This document shows positions 1 through 8,124 of a stretch of DNA of 49,485 nt, in pieces. Location: assembly GCA_008012115.1 (NCBI GenBank), contig SSEB01000002.1:1-49485 (forward strand), written 5' to 3'. This DNA comes from Nevskiaceae bacterium. GTDB taxonomy: Bacteria; Pseudomonadota; Gammaproteobacteria; Nevskiales; Nevskiaceae. A model generated the notes under the pieces. It worked only from the letters and a program-made list of their open reading frames with translations, searched no databases and was not told where the DNA came from. The translations under genes were made by a program, and so were the position numbers. Positions within the stretch are counted from its first letter, which is position 1. The number at the start of each line of letters is the position of its first letter.

Positions 1-243
1 GGCAGCCCATGGCAGAACGGCAATGTGGAGAGCTTCAACGGCAAGCTGCGCGACGAGTGCTTGAACCGGGAATGGTTTGTGAATCTGCGAGATGCCAAAG
101 TCGTGATCGAGCAGTGGCGCAGCTTCTACAACCACAAGCGGCCGCACAGCGCGCTAGGATATAAACCGCCAGCGGCCATCCGTGAGGCGTTTCAGGGCGG
201 CGAAAACTCAACCAGACTCACCATCGCCGTGGCTACAAATTAG
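1..243 (+). CDS. IS3-family transposase, C-terminal fragment (cut by window edge)
   Basis: The reading frame is open from base 1 and ends with TAG at 241-243. It encodes the last 80 residues of an IS3-type DDE integrase-core transposase. The peptide starts GSPWQNGNVESFNGKLRDE; the Glu in NVESFNG is the position of the third catalytic acid in this family. It is followed by the typical WRSFYNHKRPHSALGYKPP tail. The beginning of the gene lies outside the window, so it is unknown whether the IS is complete. It probably inserted into or beside the element after its arrival. Confidence 0.9.
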   Translation, partial: GSPWQNGNVESFNGKLRDECLNREWFVNLRDAKVVIEQWRSFYNHKRPHSALGYKPPAAIREAFQGGENSTRLTIAVATN

Positions 244-433
244 GGGAGCAGGTCAACTCAAATATCGCAAGCCACGGCTGTAATGACTCGGATGCTTTGT
301 CACTGTTCGCTTGCCAATGCTGGCGCTGACGCGTTTTCCAATCACCTCGATTGGGCGGACTACGCATCGCGTCTGCATAGAACGCTTGCCAAAGTTCGTC
401 AATTTCCTCTTCGATGGACGTAGTCTGATTCAT
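233..433 (-). CDS. Small hypothetical protein, C-terminus possibly altered by the IS
   Basis: This 66-residue reading frame starts at ATG 433 and runs into the last bases of the transposase gene on the opposite strand. The first about 45 residues are acidic and polar (MNQTTSIEEEIDELWQAFYAD). The C-terminal part may be read from the IS end, which would mean that the native end of the gene was replaced. No convincing ribosome binding site is visible and I recognise no domain. It may be a remnant or not a gene at all. Confidence 0.25.
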   Translation of the reverse strand: MNQTTSIEEEIDELWQAFYADAMRSPPNRGDWKTRQRQHWQANSDKASESLQPWLAIFELTCSPNL

Positions 434-509
434 CTTAGTCGCCTAACCACAATTCGACCGGCCAATAAAATACAAAAGCAGCACTCGTGAATAGACATTT
501 TCAATAATA

Positions 510-1196
510 TTATTTTTCGCTTTTTGCGAAGCGCTTCCACGACTCATTCTCTACTAAGGTTGATCGGTAGATCTTTAGCTTGCTGCAGCCATGCATTGAA
601 CGCAGAACAGATTTTGTGTGGCTAGCTACATCCTTAGGAAGCCAAGGACTCAGCATGATTCGGCTCACTACATTCAACTCTACTGGAATGCGAAGTATTG
701 GGTCCTTAACCCCATTTCTAGCAGCGAAAACGCGGAACTCCATTTCATCGCCAAATGCGTACCGCTTGAGAAATGGCAATTCATTTGTCATCGGTGGGTT
801 TAGTCGCATTTGCTCTAGCGTTCTGTAGAGGACTGGCTCGGCCCGTATTTCACCCGAACTAACAACCTGATCGATAAACATGCCTCGATGAAATTCGATG
901 CAAACGCCGCTCGCGCCGTGAGAGAAGACGCGCCAGTGGTGATAAGTCTCATTAGTTTCGGTTAGGCAAAGGGAGAATATAGAGTCGAACCCTGCTGCCG
1001 CACCGTACTGTTGCATGTAGTACGAGTCATTTCGATCATCCCAGGATCTTGGATTGAGAAGAGCAATCTCCTTTGTTTCAAGGAAATCTATGAGGTATGG
1101 GAGCTCCGTATAGCGCCTTAGAAATCGCCCCTTGCTGGAATCTTTCACGACTGATTTCCCTGATAGCTCGCAACCAAATGCGAGACTTTTATTCAC
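510..1196 (-). CDS. DUF2971-like protein
   Basis: The 228-residue protein starts with GTG at 1196. The N-terminal part (FLRRYTELPYLIDFLETKEIALLNPRSWDDRND, about residues 25-57) and the block HWRVFSHGASGVCIEFHRG (about 86-104) fit the layout of DUF2971 proteins: an opening Y-x-L-x-x-L segment, a 'crops up when in place' W-D-D-x-x-D motif, and a G-V-x-I-E-F strand. The function of this family is not established; its members are common in accessory regions. The gene is divergent from the pair at 1262-2646 across a 65-bp spacer. No strong Shine-Dalgarno precedes the GTG, so the start is uncertain. Base use is AT-rich compared with the core genes. Confidence 0.6.
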   Translation of the reverse strand: MNKSLAFGCELSGKSVVKDSSKGRFLRRYTELPYLIDFLETKEIALLNPRSWDDRNDSYYMQQYGAAAGFDSIFSLCLTETNETYHHWRVFSHGASGVCIEFHRGMFIDQVVSSGEIRAEPVLYRTLEQMRLNPPMTNELPFLKRYAFGDEMEFRVFAARNGVKDPILRIPVELNVVSRIMLSPWLPKDVASHTKSVLRSMHGCSKLKIYRSTLVENESWKRFAKSEK

Positions 1197-1261
1197 TTTT
1201 CATGTAACAATATTCGCGGGGTGTTGCAAATCGAAGCAACAAAATCAATAAAAACAAATAT

Positions 1262-1651
1262 ATGTCGATGAAATTTAAAGAATTTCTTCCTGCCAGTTGC
1301 CCGCCAGCCAGCACAAAGTCTCCTGCAGGATTGGGCCTTTGGCGAATGCTGCCCGCAAATCAGGCTACGGCGTCCGACTTCGATTCGCACGCCAAAAAGA
1401 ATCCAGCAAAGAAATATCCCTCCCATCTGCATTGTAAGGCCAGCTCCACATCGTTAATCACTTCATTGGAAGTGTGCAGATCGATTGCGAAGTCGCCAAG
1501 TCCAAATGTTAAAAATTTGACTCACGCAGTTGAGGTTAAGCATGACCCTAGCGCAGGCATTTGGGATCATAATGGTGAACACCATGTAAGCCTTTGGCTT
1601 GCAGCAAACTTTAACCCGCTGGATCTCACCGGAAAGGTTGAAGAACTCTAA
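1262..1651 (+). CDS. Hypothetical protein, first gene of a coupled pair
   Basis: The 129-residue protein has a pattern of DF-x-SH, a central SLEVCRSI-like helix and a C-terminal HHVSLWLAANFNPLDL segment. I recall a similar pattern in small proteins encoded just upstream of DUF6575 genes, but this is from memory and was not searched. The stop codon overlaps the ATG of the next gene (TAATG at 1649-1653), which indicates translational coupling and a joint function. No clear ribosome binding site precedes ATG 1262, and the upstream 60 bp are AT-rich and would hold divergent promoters with the DUF2971-like gene. Catalytic residues are not apparent. Confidence 0.55.
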   Translation: MSMKFKEFLPASCPPASTKSPAGLGLWRMLPANQATASDFDSHAKKNPAKKYPSHLHCKASSTSLITSLEVCRSIAKSPSPNVKNLTHAVEVKHDPSAGIWDHNGEHHVSLWLAANFNPLDLTGKVEEL

Positions 1652-2646
1652 TGGCTAAGCTTCTCGTCAAGGAAGTCTTGCTTAGCTACGATGCCCCCCT
1701 CGTAGTCTTGGCCAACGACAAAGGGGCACGACAATATGTCGGCGTTAACTACGCGGATGCCGACAATGAGGATGGCGGATATAAATTTTATTTCTCACGC
1801 GCCAAGCCAGAAATGATCGGGGCGTTTAAGGAAGGTTCATTCGATCTACTTTATATCCTTACGAAAAAGAACATAGGCAAATATCTTTGCGGAGAAACCT
1901 GGGCTTCAATAGGTGATGAGCTTCATACTCGCCCGCTAGAAAGCATCCCGAAGCATGCATTACCCAAGCCAGGATTGTTCATTCCGGCCTCTACGAAGTC
2001 CGCAAGCACAGCTTCCCGATTTGTGCATATTGATGGCCGATGGGGAATCAACGATCTCAGAAAATTCTCAGATCTCGTTCAAGACAGCTACGCCTTCGTG
2101 TTTGCATTAACTAGACGAAAGGCCAGTGCCACTCGAACGGATATTTCAGATCTATTTAGGAAATATCCGTGGCGCGGAGGATTTAGCTCGGTAAATTTCT
2201 TTGACGATCTCTACCGAGCGATACCGCAACCCGAACGGGCTTCAATCAGCAGCATCCAGTATGCGTCTCCAGGAACAATAGAACTGGAGATGAACAAGGA
2301 AGTGGCAACGCTGATTCACGATATGGTGGTCAAGATAAATACTGCAGGGAGCGATGTGGCTGCAGCATACAAAGACGTACATCATTGGCTTGCCGAGAAA
2401 AAGTGGCTAGGCAGTACTGCATCAGAACTTCGCATATCTGCAAAAGAAAAAGATGAATTAAGAGATCACATTTCGCATCTCACCACGCAATTCGGATTGC
2501 AACAGCAGCAGCAGTACGTACTAGAACTAGCCAAAGATGATCCTTTGGGCGCGGTAAAAATCCTTTTGGCCTATTACAGAAGATTGGAACGCTTAGCCGA
2601 CTACGTGGCGACCGGGAAAGCTCAAGAGTTGTTCGTCAAGAACTAG
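1651..2646 (+). CDS. DUF6575-like hypothetical protein, second gene of a coupled pair
   Basis: The 331-residue protein begins LLVKEVLLSYDAPLVVLANDKGARQYVGVN, followed by a segment FDLLYILTKKNIGKYL. This resembles the N-terminal DUF6575 layout (a strand, 'pl-v-l--d', then a 'Y-g-v' strand). The middle contains FSDLVQDSYAFVFAL, and the C-terminal third is helical with a short Gln run (QQQQQ at about residue 290). I see no nuclease, protease or nucleotide-binding motif. It is coupled to the upstream 129-residue gene by a one-base overlap. The pair may be a toxin-antitoxin-like or defence module, but nothing in the sequence proves that. The family assignment is tentative. Confidence 0.5.
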   Translation: MAKLLVKEVLLSYDAPLVVLANDKGARQYVGVNYADADNEDGGYKFYFSRAKPEMIGAFKEGSFDLLYILTKKNIGKYLCGETWASIGDELHTRPLESIPKHALPKPGLFIPASTKSASTASRFVHIDGRWGINDLRKFSDLVQDSYAFVFALTRRKASATRTDISDLFRKYPWRGGFSSVNFFDDLYRAIPQPERASISSIQYASPGTIELEMNKEVATLIHDMVVKINTAGSDVAAAYKDVHHWLAEKKWLGSTASELRISAKEKDELRDHISHLTTQFGLQQQQQYVLELAKDDPLGAVKILLAYYRRLERLADYVATGKAQELFVKN

Positions 2647-2835
2647 CTCCTCCCAGAGAGACTTGGGCCGCCATCTGACAAGCGACCTCAGTATTTAGCG
2701 TGCGGAGATTCCGCACTATGATTTAGCAGAACACTGTTTCCTAGCATTCGCGATTGCAGCCGCCGCACCATCCAGTGAATATTCAAAATATGGATGCTCC
2801 TGGCCATACCAGCTTAGTTCGAGTAAGACGGTTTT

Positions 2836-3096
2836 CTACGTCAATATTTTTGAAATGGTCTGACGGTCGCCTTCAAAGTGTATAAATGAGGCGCCCCATT
2901 CCTGGATGAGCGTCACGTTCTGGAGAGAGTCGTTCCACTTGATGCGTGCGTCAATTCGGTTGTAACCATTCTTTGTCTCAGTATTGGTGAGATTAGGCGA
3001 TGTTGAGAATCCAATATATGCCCATTCACTGTCCCCATCGCAGCCAACTCCGAGCCAAGATGTAACGTCAGAGTACGGGAACTTCATCGTCTGCAT
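2836..3096 (-). CDS. Short hypothetical protein or 3' fragment of a larger gene
   Basis: The 86 residues have a well-formed, globular look: VGCDGDSEWAYIGFSTSPNL, then IDARIKWND and WGASFIHFEGDRQTI. The order 'cysteine-containing strand, a Y-x-x-F strand, a R-x-D/R-x-K-W strand, a terminal F-x-x-L' recalls the C-terminal region of VasI-like secreted proteins, but the match is weak. The frame stays open for 12 more codons upstream of the ATG at 3096, to a TAA, and these read like continuing protein without a start or signal peptide. This suggests a truncated gene that lost its N-terminus. The 189 bp between this gene and the DUF6575-like gene show nothing further. Confidence 0.4.
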   Translation of the reverse strand: MQTMKFPYSDVTSWLGVGCDGDSEWAYIGFSTSPNLTNTETKNGYNRIDARIKWNDSLQNVTLIQEWGASFIHFEGDRQTISKILT

Positions 3097-3206
3097 CGGC
3101 CGAATGGTCGGCGAGTTTGCGAATACCTGTCGTTAATTAGAATTTAAATACTGCCCCGCTTTTTGCGCAGGTCCGGTGGAATGATAGATTTGGCCTCGCA
3201 TGTGTG

Positions 3207-3668
3207 TTAGCTACGACTTAGCAGCCACAGAAGCGCGCCACCAATAGCCAACCAAGCAGCACTCTCTTGTTTTTGCTTTTCGCTGGCCTGGGAAACCACG
3301 TTATCGCGGAGCCACGTAAACGCGCCCTGAGGATTTTTCGGAACATCAAGGTACTTCAGGTCCGAGATGAAGCCCGGCAAATGTAAATTGGACTGGAGCA
3401 CGACGGGAACGATCTTTTTTCCCTCACATTTGGCAATTCCGATTTCCTGCGGCACCCATTCTGAGGCACGAGAATTTTGGCTCCACAGCAAAATGAAAAG
3501 ATCGCACTGTTTAATCGCTGTGATGATGGCGGGAGAGAGCGGCGTGCCAGGAGCAACGCTGTACTCGGCGACGAATACCTGCACTCGAGCACCAGCTAAC
3601 ATGGACTTTACAAAATCGACGATCTGGATGTCTTTAGTCGAGTAACTGATGAACACCTTCAATGCCAT
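3207..3668 (-). CDS. TIR-domain protein with C-terminal membrane anchor
   Basis: The 153-residue protein starts MALKVFISYSTKD, the canonical first strand and box 1 of TIR domains. It continues with DLFILLWSQNSRASEW (about residues 56-71) and WVPQEIGIAK, where Glu75 after Trp71 sits at the position of the catalytic glutamate of NAD-cleaving TIRs. Residues about 137-150 (AAWLAIGGALLWLL) form a single terminal membrane segment. The start at 3668 is preferred over an upstream GTG/ATG-like codon because AGGAG precedes it at 7 nt. The gene follows the membrane protein at 3701-4255 with a 32-bp spacer in the same direction. TIR effectors of this kind commonly act in anti-phage abortive responses; that role here is inference. 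Confidence 0.85.
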   Translation of the reverse strand: MALKVFISYSTKDIQIVDFVKSMLAGARVQVFVAEYSVAPGTPLSPAIITAIKQCDLFILLWSQNSRASEWVPQEIGIAKCEGKKIVPVVLQSNLHLPGFISDLKYLDVPKNPQGAFTWLRDNVVSQASEKQKQESAAWLAIGGALLWLLSRS

Positions 3669-3700
3669 AGATCGGCTCCTAGAGAGGCACAACGCCGGAG

Positions 3701-4255
3701 CTAAGCCGCGGAACCGCAGGAGGCGGGTACGTCTGCTTGAGTCCCTTGTTGGGCGTATGAGACGCGAGATTTGGTGGTTTTGGAAAGCGCGTCACTAAGT
3801 TCTACTAATACGCCGTACGGGTGCTGACCTAGCCGAGTGTCCGCCGACCACTCACCTATATAACTCACGTATTTATCGATCTCTGGGTTCTTCATAACCC
3901 TCTGGATGTAGTACTGAAGCGGCAGCACTTCGCTTGTCGTTAATAGGCCGGCCTTCCACGACAGAGCAAGGTTGGAAAAATGCCTAAGCAGCTTGTCTAT
4001 TTTTTGCTCAAGCTCCGATGTGTGGAAATCGGCGCCATACGTGAACTGGCCATACTCAATGGAATAGAAAGCGGCCTGAATGTCTTTATCGTCGGTAAAC
4101 CCCTTAAGGGCACTTGCCACAAGCGTAGCTCTTGCTTGCTTATTGGTTTTTCGAGATTGACTGAAGTTTAAAAAGAGGGCGCATGCTGCGAAGACGGCAC
4201 TGATGCCGGGTATGACAGCCAATGTCACTTGGAGCCATGGCGGAAGTGTTGGCAT
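3701..4255 (-). CDS. Membrane-anchored hypothetical protein, upstream partner of the TIR gene
   Basis: The 184-residue protein has an N-terminal membrane segment at about residues 8-30 (VTLAVIPGISAVFAACALF), a basic stretch (SQSRKTNKQAR), and a helical soluble part containing FHTSELEQKIDKLLRHFSNLALSW. The general layout recalls DUF4760-like proteins. The start at 4255 is firm because AAGGAGG lies 5 nt upstream, one of the best ribosome binding sites in the island. It is the first gene of a two-gene minus-strand unit with the TIR gene. The membrane placement of both proteins suggests that they meet at the inner membrane, with this one possibly acting as sensor or regulator. That role is inferred from context only. 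Confidence 0.7.
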   Translation of the reverse strand: MPTLPPWLQVTLAVIPGISAVFAACALFLNFSQSRKTNKQARATLVASALKGFTDDKDIQAAFYSIEYGQFTYGADFHTSELEQKIDKLLRHFSNLALSWKAGLLTTSEVLPLQYYIQRVMKNPEIDKYVSYIGEWSADTRLGQHPYGVLVELSDALSKTTKSRVSYAQQGTQADVPASCGSAA

Positions 4256-4707
4256 GAAACCTCCTTAATACGCCCGATAGTTAATAGACGGATGCCTATC
4301 CGCACATGCAGAATTACAGGCACGCCGTTTCACGTTTGTAAGCATCTGATTTCCCTTCGTTCTCTTGGCGCTCTGTCAGTTAAACAAATTATTAGCCCGG
4401 GCGCCATTGCCGTCAGCCATTTGACTCGAATAGGCACTGTTGCTGAATTAGGCGAGAACCGAAATTACCCATTTGGCTAATGAGCACGAATGTCCGCTTT
4501 CGAGAAGGCAATCAGCGGTGCTGCATGTCTGCTTTGGGCTGATTGTGGCCTGTCACGAGCGGTGACGGTATTAAGGAAAAGCCTCTGGCATCGACTGGAA
4601 GTGGTTGGGCGGTACTCCAGGCTGTGTTTATGCAGGCTATACGAAGTGCCGCCGAATAATCTGCTCCATGCTGCTGCTCAATAGTGAGTTCATGGGGGTA
4701 ACATAAA
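4256..4707 (+). other. 452-bp spacer without a supported gene
   Basis: This gap separates the divergent TIR pair and the gene at 4708. It contains only short, low-quality reading frames without ribosome binding sites. It must hold promoters for both sides, and the AT-rich stretch near 4380-4400 is a candidate region. I see no tRNA, repeat array or clear terminator in it. Confidence 0.5.
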
Positions 4708-5568
4708 TTGGCGTCAGGAAATAAGACTCGTCGAAAAAAAGTTGCATCGGCAACAGCCGACGACCAGCGTTGGATCGCAGCCTGGGCCTATATCCTCCAG
4801 GCACTAAGCCGTGGGCTTGATGCAATCGCGATTCAGAACGGTCGGGTGTCAGAGGAGCTCAGTGACCGAACTGATCCCGCAAAACGAATCCGTATAGCGG
4901 AAAACCTGAAAACTATTGACTGGCAGCATCACTACGAGCGTCCCCTATTTTGGATGGGGGTATCTCTGGCGCGGCTGATGCCATTTAGGGAATTTGTCGA
5001 GATCATCGATCCCCGGCGCGGTTTTACGTGGCTCCGTCTCATGCACGAGAAAAGACTCGGCGAGGATAAATTCAATTACGATCCGCCGATCCATGATTTC
5101 CCAAAAATTATCGCTTTCTCGCGCGCGTGCATGGGCCAGAATCGGGCCTATATGCTCTATGGCAAGTCTATGAGCGCACTTATCGCTGAGGGCAGGCGGG
5201 GCACTGACAGAAGTTTTCTAAACGCGGTTAGAGCTGACCCCGCGGCATTGTTCTGTAAACCAGTTCGTCACCGCTACCAGAAGGCTATTGCAATCGGTGA
5301 AGACGATTTTCTGCGAGGCGTTCAGAATGCGTTATCCGAACCTGGCCCCGCAGAATACGAACACTCTCGACTGGAACTGGCGCTGCACTTGTTGACCCAT
5401 GCGCGGCAGATTCATCGTTTGAATAGGCAAAACGCCGCTGAACTGTTCATTGATCGGACGCATCTCTACAACGGCTCTGGGAAGGATACCGAGCGAAGTC
5501 TCTGGCAGAAGATTTATCGATGGAAGAAGCAGCACTCGACATTAATCCAGGAAAAAATGTCGTCGTAA
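4708..5568 (+). CDS. Hypothetical protein of the mobile element
   Basis: The 286-residue protein is soluble, rich in Arg and aromatic residues and mainly helical by appearance. Recognisable stretches are DDQRWIAAWAYILQALSRGLD (split over residues 18-38), RPLFWMGVSLARLMPFREF and a C-terminal RSLWQKIYRWKKQH. The start used is TTG at 4708, with GGGGG about 10 nt upstream; no ATG is placed better. I recognise no catalytic motif or family. It lies just upstream of the Rep-like gene in the same direction (53-bp spacer) and may belong to the replication or maintenance module, but this rests only on position. Confidence 0.6.
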   Translation: MASGNKTRRKKVASATADDQRWIAAWAYILQALSRGLDAIAIQNGRVSEELSDRTDPAKRIRIAENLKTIDWQHHYERPLFWMGVSLARLMPFREFVEIIDPRRGFTWLRLMHEKRLGEDKFNYDPPIHDFPKIIAFSRACMGQNRAYMLYGKSMSALIAEGRRGTDRSFLNAVRADPAALFCKPVRHRYQKAIAIGEDDFLRGVQNALSEPGPAEYEHSRLELALHLLTHARQIHRLNRQNAAELFIDRTHLYNGSGKDTERSLWQKIYRWKKQHSTLIQEKMSS

Positions 5569-5621
5569 TGCTGCGCCCGTGAAACATAGTGTGACGGCTC
5601 CTCAATACACAGGAGCTGGAC

Positions 5622-6905
5622 ATGACCGATTCAGAAGACCAGGGCAACACCCCCAAGCGCAAGCGCGGGGCGCGCACGGAGGAGCACACCGCGCGCAGCG
5701 CGGCGGGGTCGCTCCCTACTAACAGAGACCCCGTAAACTGCAAGATACTGAGATATGGAATCGACAGTCTGTATCTGTCTTTTCCGGGTGATATCTCGCA
5801 GGAAGGCTACATCCGACTAGAAGCCGCCCGTAGAGCCGCTCGTGCTGATTTGGAGATCGAAAAGGCCGAGGCGCAAATCTCGATCCACGATCATCTGTTC
5901 GCCGCCTCTGCCGGGGCAGGCAAGCTCTTCAAATACCAGCTGGAAGACCACGCCTTCCGTATCCAGCTCAAGGGTCCCAAATCCAAACGGCTGCCGCTGG
6001 CCTACTGCAAGATTTCCAGCACCTTCCTGGTATCGGTGGGTGTCGAGCAGGCCGTCGCACAGTTGCGGATGATTCTGTCCTCCTTCGGCAGCCTCAGCGG
6101 GAATCCGAATGTCAGTCGCATTGACCTGTTTGCCGACTTCACGGCGAATACTCCGCTCAACGCCTGGGAGGACGAGGCGTGGGTGACTCGCGCGGAGTAT
6201 CTCAACAGCCATCGCGTGCGTGGCCGCTTTTCCGGCTGGTCGATTGGCCGGGGCATTATTGCCGCGCGTCTCTATGACAAGACGCTGGAACTCAAGAAGA
6301 GCCGCAAGGACTACCTGCTCGATCTCTGGAAGCAACAAGGCTGGGATGGAGCCCACCCGGTGTGCCGTATCGAATTCCAGTTCCGCAGCGAAGTCCTGCA
6401 TCAACTGAAGTCGCCGACCTATCCGGGCATTCTGGATCGCTTGGGCATCCTCTGGCATTACTGCACTTACGATTGGCTGCGGCTGACGATTCCGAATCCC
6501 GAGGATCAGACGCGGTCCCGCTGGCCGACGCATCCGCTGTGGGAGGCGTTCCAGGTCATCCCCTGGAAGACTGGCCCAGAGCCGGAAAACGTCCAGGTGA
6601 AGCTCTCTCGCGTGCCGCCGGATAAGGTGTTGTGCCGCTCCTTTTTCACGGCGCTGACCGCGTACATGGCCGCGAAAGGGGAGACGGACCCGGAACGCGC
6701 TGCGGAGCGCCTCTGGCTCGAAACCCGAGCTCATTACGAGGCGCTCGATCAGTTCCGGGAAGAGGGTTTCTACGGCCAGGCGCGCAGCCGTGCCGCTATC
6801 AAGGCTATCGGCTATGGCGTGCCTTATCCTGGCGCGACAGACGTGGCCAAGGCGGCCCAGGATCGCGCCGTCGCGGCTGCCTATCGCGCCAAGTCGGGGA
6901 GGTAA
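5622..6905 (+). CDS. Replication initiation factor-like (Rep) protein
   Basis: The 427-residue protein fits the replication-initiation-factor family of phage and plasmid Rep proteins. Visible motifs are YGIDSLYLSF (residues 45-54), VSRIDLFADF (164-173), ARLYDKTLEL (215-224) and CRIEFQFRSEVL (248-259). This is the usual order of a conserved D-x-L strand, an R-x-D-x-x-x-D strand, a Y-D-K-x-x-E motif and an R-x-E-x-x-x-R strand. Such proteins nick or melt an origin to start rolling-circle-type replication of integrative elements and plasmids. AGGAG lies 6 nt before the ATG. The gene is followed 7 bp later by the HTH gene and then by the integrase, forming a replication-excision module. A double-strand origin was not recognised. 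Confidence 0.8.
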   Translation: MTDSEDQGNTPKRKRGARTEEHTARSAAGSLPTNRDPVNCKILRYGIDSLYLSFPGDISQEGYIRLEAARRAARADLEIEKAEAQISIHDHLFAASAGAGKLFKYQLEDHAFRIQLKGPKSKRLPLAYCKISSTFLVSVGVEQAVAQLRMILSSFGSLSGNPNVSRIDLFADFTANTPLNAWEDEAWVTRAEYLNSHRVRGRFSGWSIGRGIIAARLYDKTLELKKSRKDYLLDLWKQQGWDGAHPVCRIEFQFRSEVLHQLKSPTYPGILDRLGILWHYCTYDWLRLTIPNPEDQTRSRWPTHPLWEAFQVIPWKTGPEPENVQVKLSRVPPDKVLCRSFFTALTAYMAAKGETDPERAAERLWLETRAHYEALDQFREEGFYGQARSRAAIKAIGYGVPYPGATDVAKAAQDRAVAAAYRAKSGR

Positions 6906-6912
6906 GCATGTC

Positions 6913-7245
6913 ATGCGCACTTACCGCCTTTCGGATGCGGCTGCCTTCCTGTGCATGTCGCCAAAAATCCTGCGCCGTCGTGCCGCGCTCGGCGAGGTCA
7001 AAGCGGCCAAGCCGGGGAAGAGCTGGGTCTTTCTCGAAGACGATCTTGTCGCCTACCTCGAACGCCTATACGCTCTTCACCGGCAAGCGCCGCAACGTGG
7101 CTCCAAGCTGGAGATTGGAGCATGTCGATCTATAGACGCGGCGAGATATGGTGGATTCGGTTCACGACGCCAGACGGTCAGCGAGTACGAAGAAGCGCTG
7201 AAACTTCGGACAAGCAAGCCGCCCAGGAACTGCACGACCGCTTGA
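6913..7245 (+). CDS. Small helix-turn-helix protein (excisionase-like)
   Basis: The protein starts MRTYRLSDAAAFLCMSPKIL, the standard N-terminus of HTH_17/MerR-type excisionases. It is followed by RRRAALGEVKAAKPGKSWVF and EDDLVAYLERLY, the recognition wing and closing helix. This core covers residues 1-54. The remaining 56 residues look unstructured and overlap the integrase gene by 124 nt in another frame, so the biologically relevant part is the first half. In mobile elements such proteins bend attachment-site DNA and favour excision, or repress the integrase. ATG 6913 is chosen because the HTH begins immediately; GTAAGC and GGAGG of the preceding gene end lie upstream. Confidence 0.75.
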   Translation: MRTYRLSDAAAFLCMSPKILRRRAALGEVKAAKPGKSWVFLEDDLVAYLERLYALHRQAPQRGSKLEIGACRSIDAARYGGFGSRRQTVSEYEEALKLRTSKPPRNCTTA

Positions 7246-8105
7246 AGGCGGAAGCGTGGCGAAAGGGTAACCTGGAAGAGAAACCGAAATACACCTGGGA
7301 AGATGCGGTGCTGCAATGGCTCAAGGAAAAGGGCCACAAGGCATCGTTGGCGAAGGACAAGGAGATTTTTCGTTCGGTGGACCGGTATCTGGGAGGGCGG
7401 CGCCTGATCGACATTGATCGCGTGCTTCTCTTTCAAATCCTGGAAAGCAAGGCGGTTGGCTCCAGCAAGGCCACGGCCAATCGTCATATGGCGTTGGTGC
7501 GTGCCGTGCTGCGGAGGGCCTGCGAGGTGTGGGAGTGGATCGAACGTGTTCCCAAGGCGCCCATGTATCCGGCGCAATCGGGGCGGGTTCGATGGCTCAC
7601 AGAAGATGAAAAGCAACGGTTGTTACCGGTGCTTCCGGCTCATCTTCATGCGCTTGTGCGCTTCTCGCTGGCAACTGGCTTGCGCCAACGCAACGCATGT
7701 CGCCTTGAGTGGCAAAACGTCGATCTGGAGCGGCGGTGTGCTTGGGTTCATGCGGATCAATCCAAGAACAAACGCCCGATTGCAGTCCCGTTGAACGCCG
7801 ACGCAATGGCGGTACTGCGGGAGTGTCAGGGCAAGCATCCAGACTACGTGTTTACCTACCGCGGAAAACCGGTGTGGTGGGTCGGCACGAAGGCATGGCG
7901 GAAAGCGTTACAGCGAGCGGGTATCGAGAACTTTCGCTGGCACGACCTCCGCCACACCTGGGCGACGAATCATGCGCAGTCGGGAACGCCTGCCAACGTG
8001 CTGCAAGAGTTGGGAGGCTGGGAGTCATCGGAGATGGTGCGACGGTACGCGCACTTCTCGGCGGCTCACCTGCTGACGCATGCGCAGCGGATTGAGACAG
8101 TGTAG
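7122..8105 (+). CDS. int: Tyrosine recombinase/integrase of the mobile element
   Basis: The 327-residue protein has an N-terminal arm-binding strand region (SIYRRGEIWWIRFTTPDG), a SAM-like core-binding domain (about residues 57-150) and a C-terminal catalytic domain. The catalytic set is visible: Arg188 in ATGLRQRNACRLEW, a beta-hairpin Lys in SKNKRPIAVPL, His274 and Arg277 in WHDLRHTWAT, Trp300 in LGGW at the usual His/Trp position, and the nucleophile Tyr309 in RRYAHFS. It mediates site-specific insertion and excision. ATG 7122 is preceded by GGAG (GATTGGAGC) at a short distance. The gene points towards tRNA-Met, whose 3' end is the likely attachment site. Confidence 0.93.
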   Translation: MSIYRRGEIWWIRFTTPDGQRVRRSAETSDKQAAQELHDRLKAEAWRKGNLEEKPKYTWEDAVLQWLKEKGHKASLAKDKEIFRSVDRYLGGRRLIDIDRVLLFQILESKAVGSSKATANRHMALVRAVLRRACEVWEWIERVPKAPMYPAQSGRVRWLTEDEKQRLLPVLPAHLHALVRFSLATGLRQRNACRLEWQNVDLERRCAWVHADQSKNKRPIAVPLNADAMAVLRECQGKHPDYVFTYRGKPVWWVGTKAWRKALQRAGIENFRWHDLRHTWATNHAQSGTPANVLQELGGWESSEMVRRYAHFSAAHLLTHAQRIETV

Positions 8106-8124
8106 AAGTGAGGTGAAGGAGCAC

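Noticed and set aside
1193..1432. 79-residue frame on the minus strand upstream of the DUF2971-like gene
   Set aside because: It overlaps the better supported gene at 1262, has a Cys/Arg-rich composition and no ribosome binding site.
243..8000. Left attachment repeat of tRNA-Met inside the window
   Set aside because: I looked for the tRNA 3' end sequence (TGGTGGTGATGAGTGGAA) in the cargo zone and did not find it.
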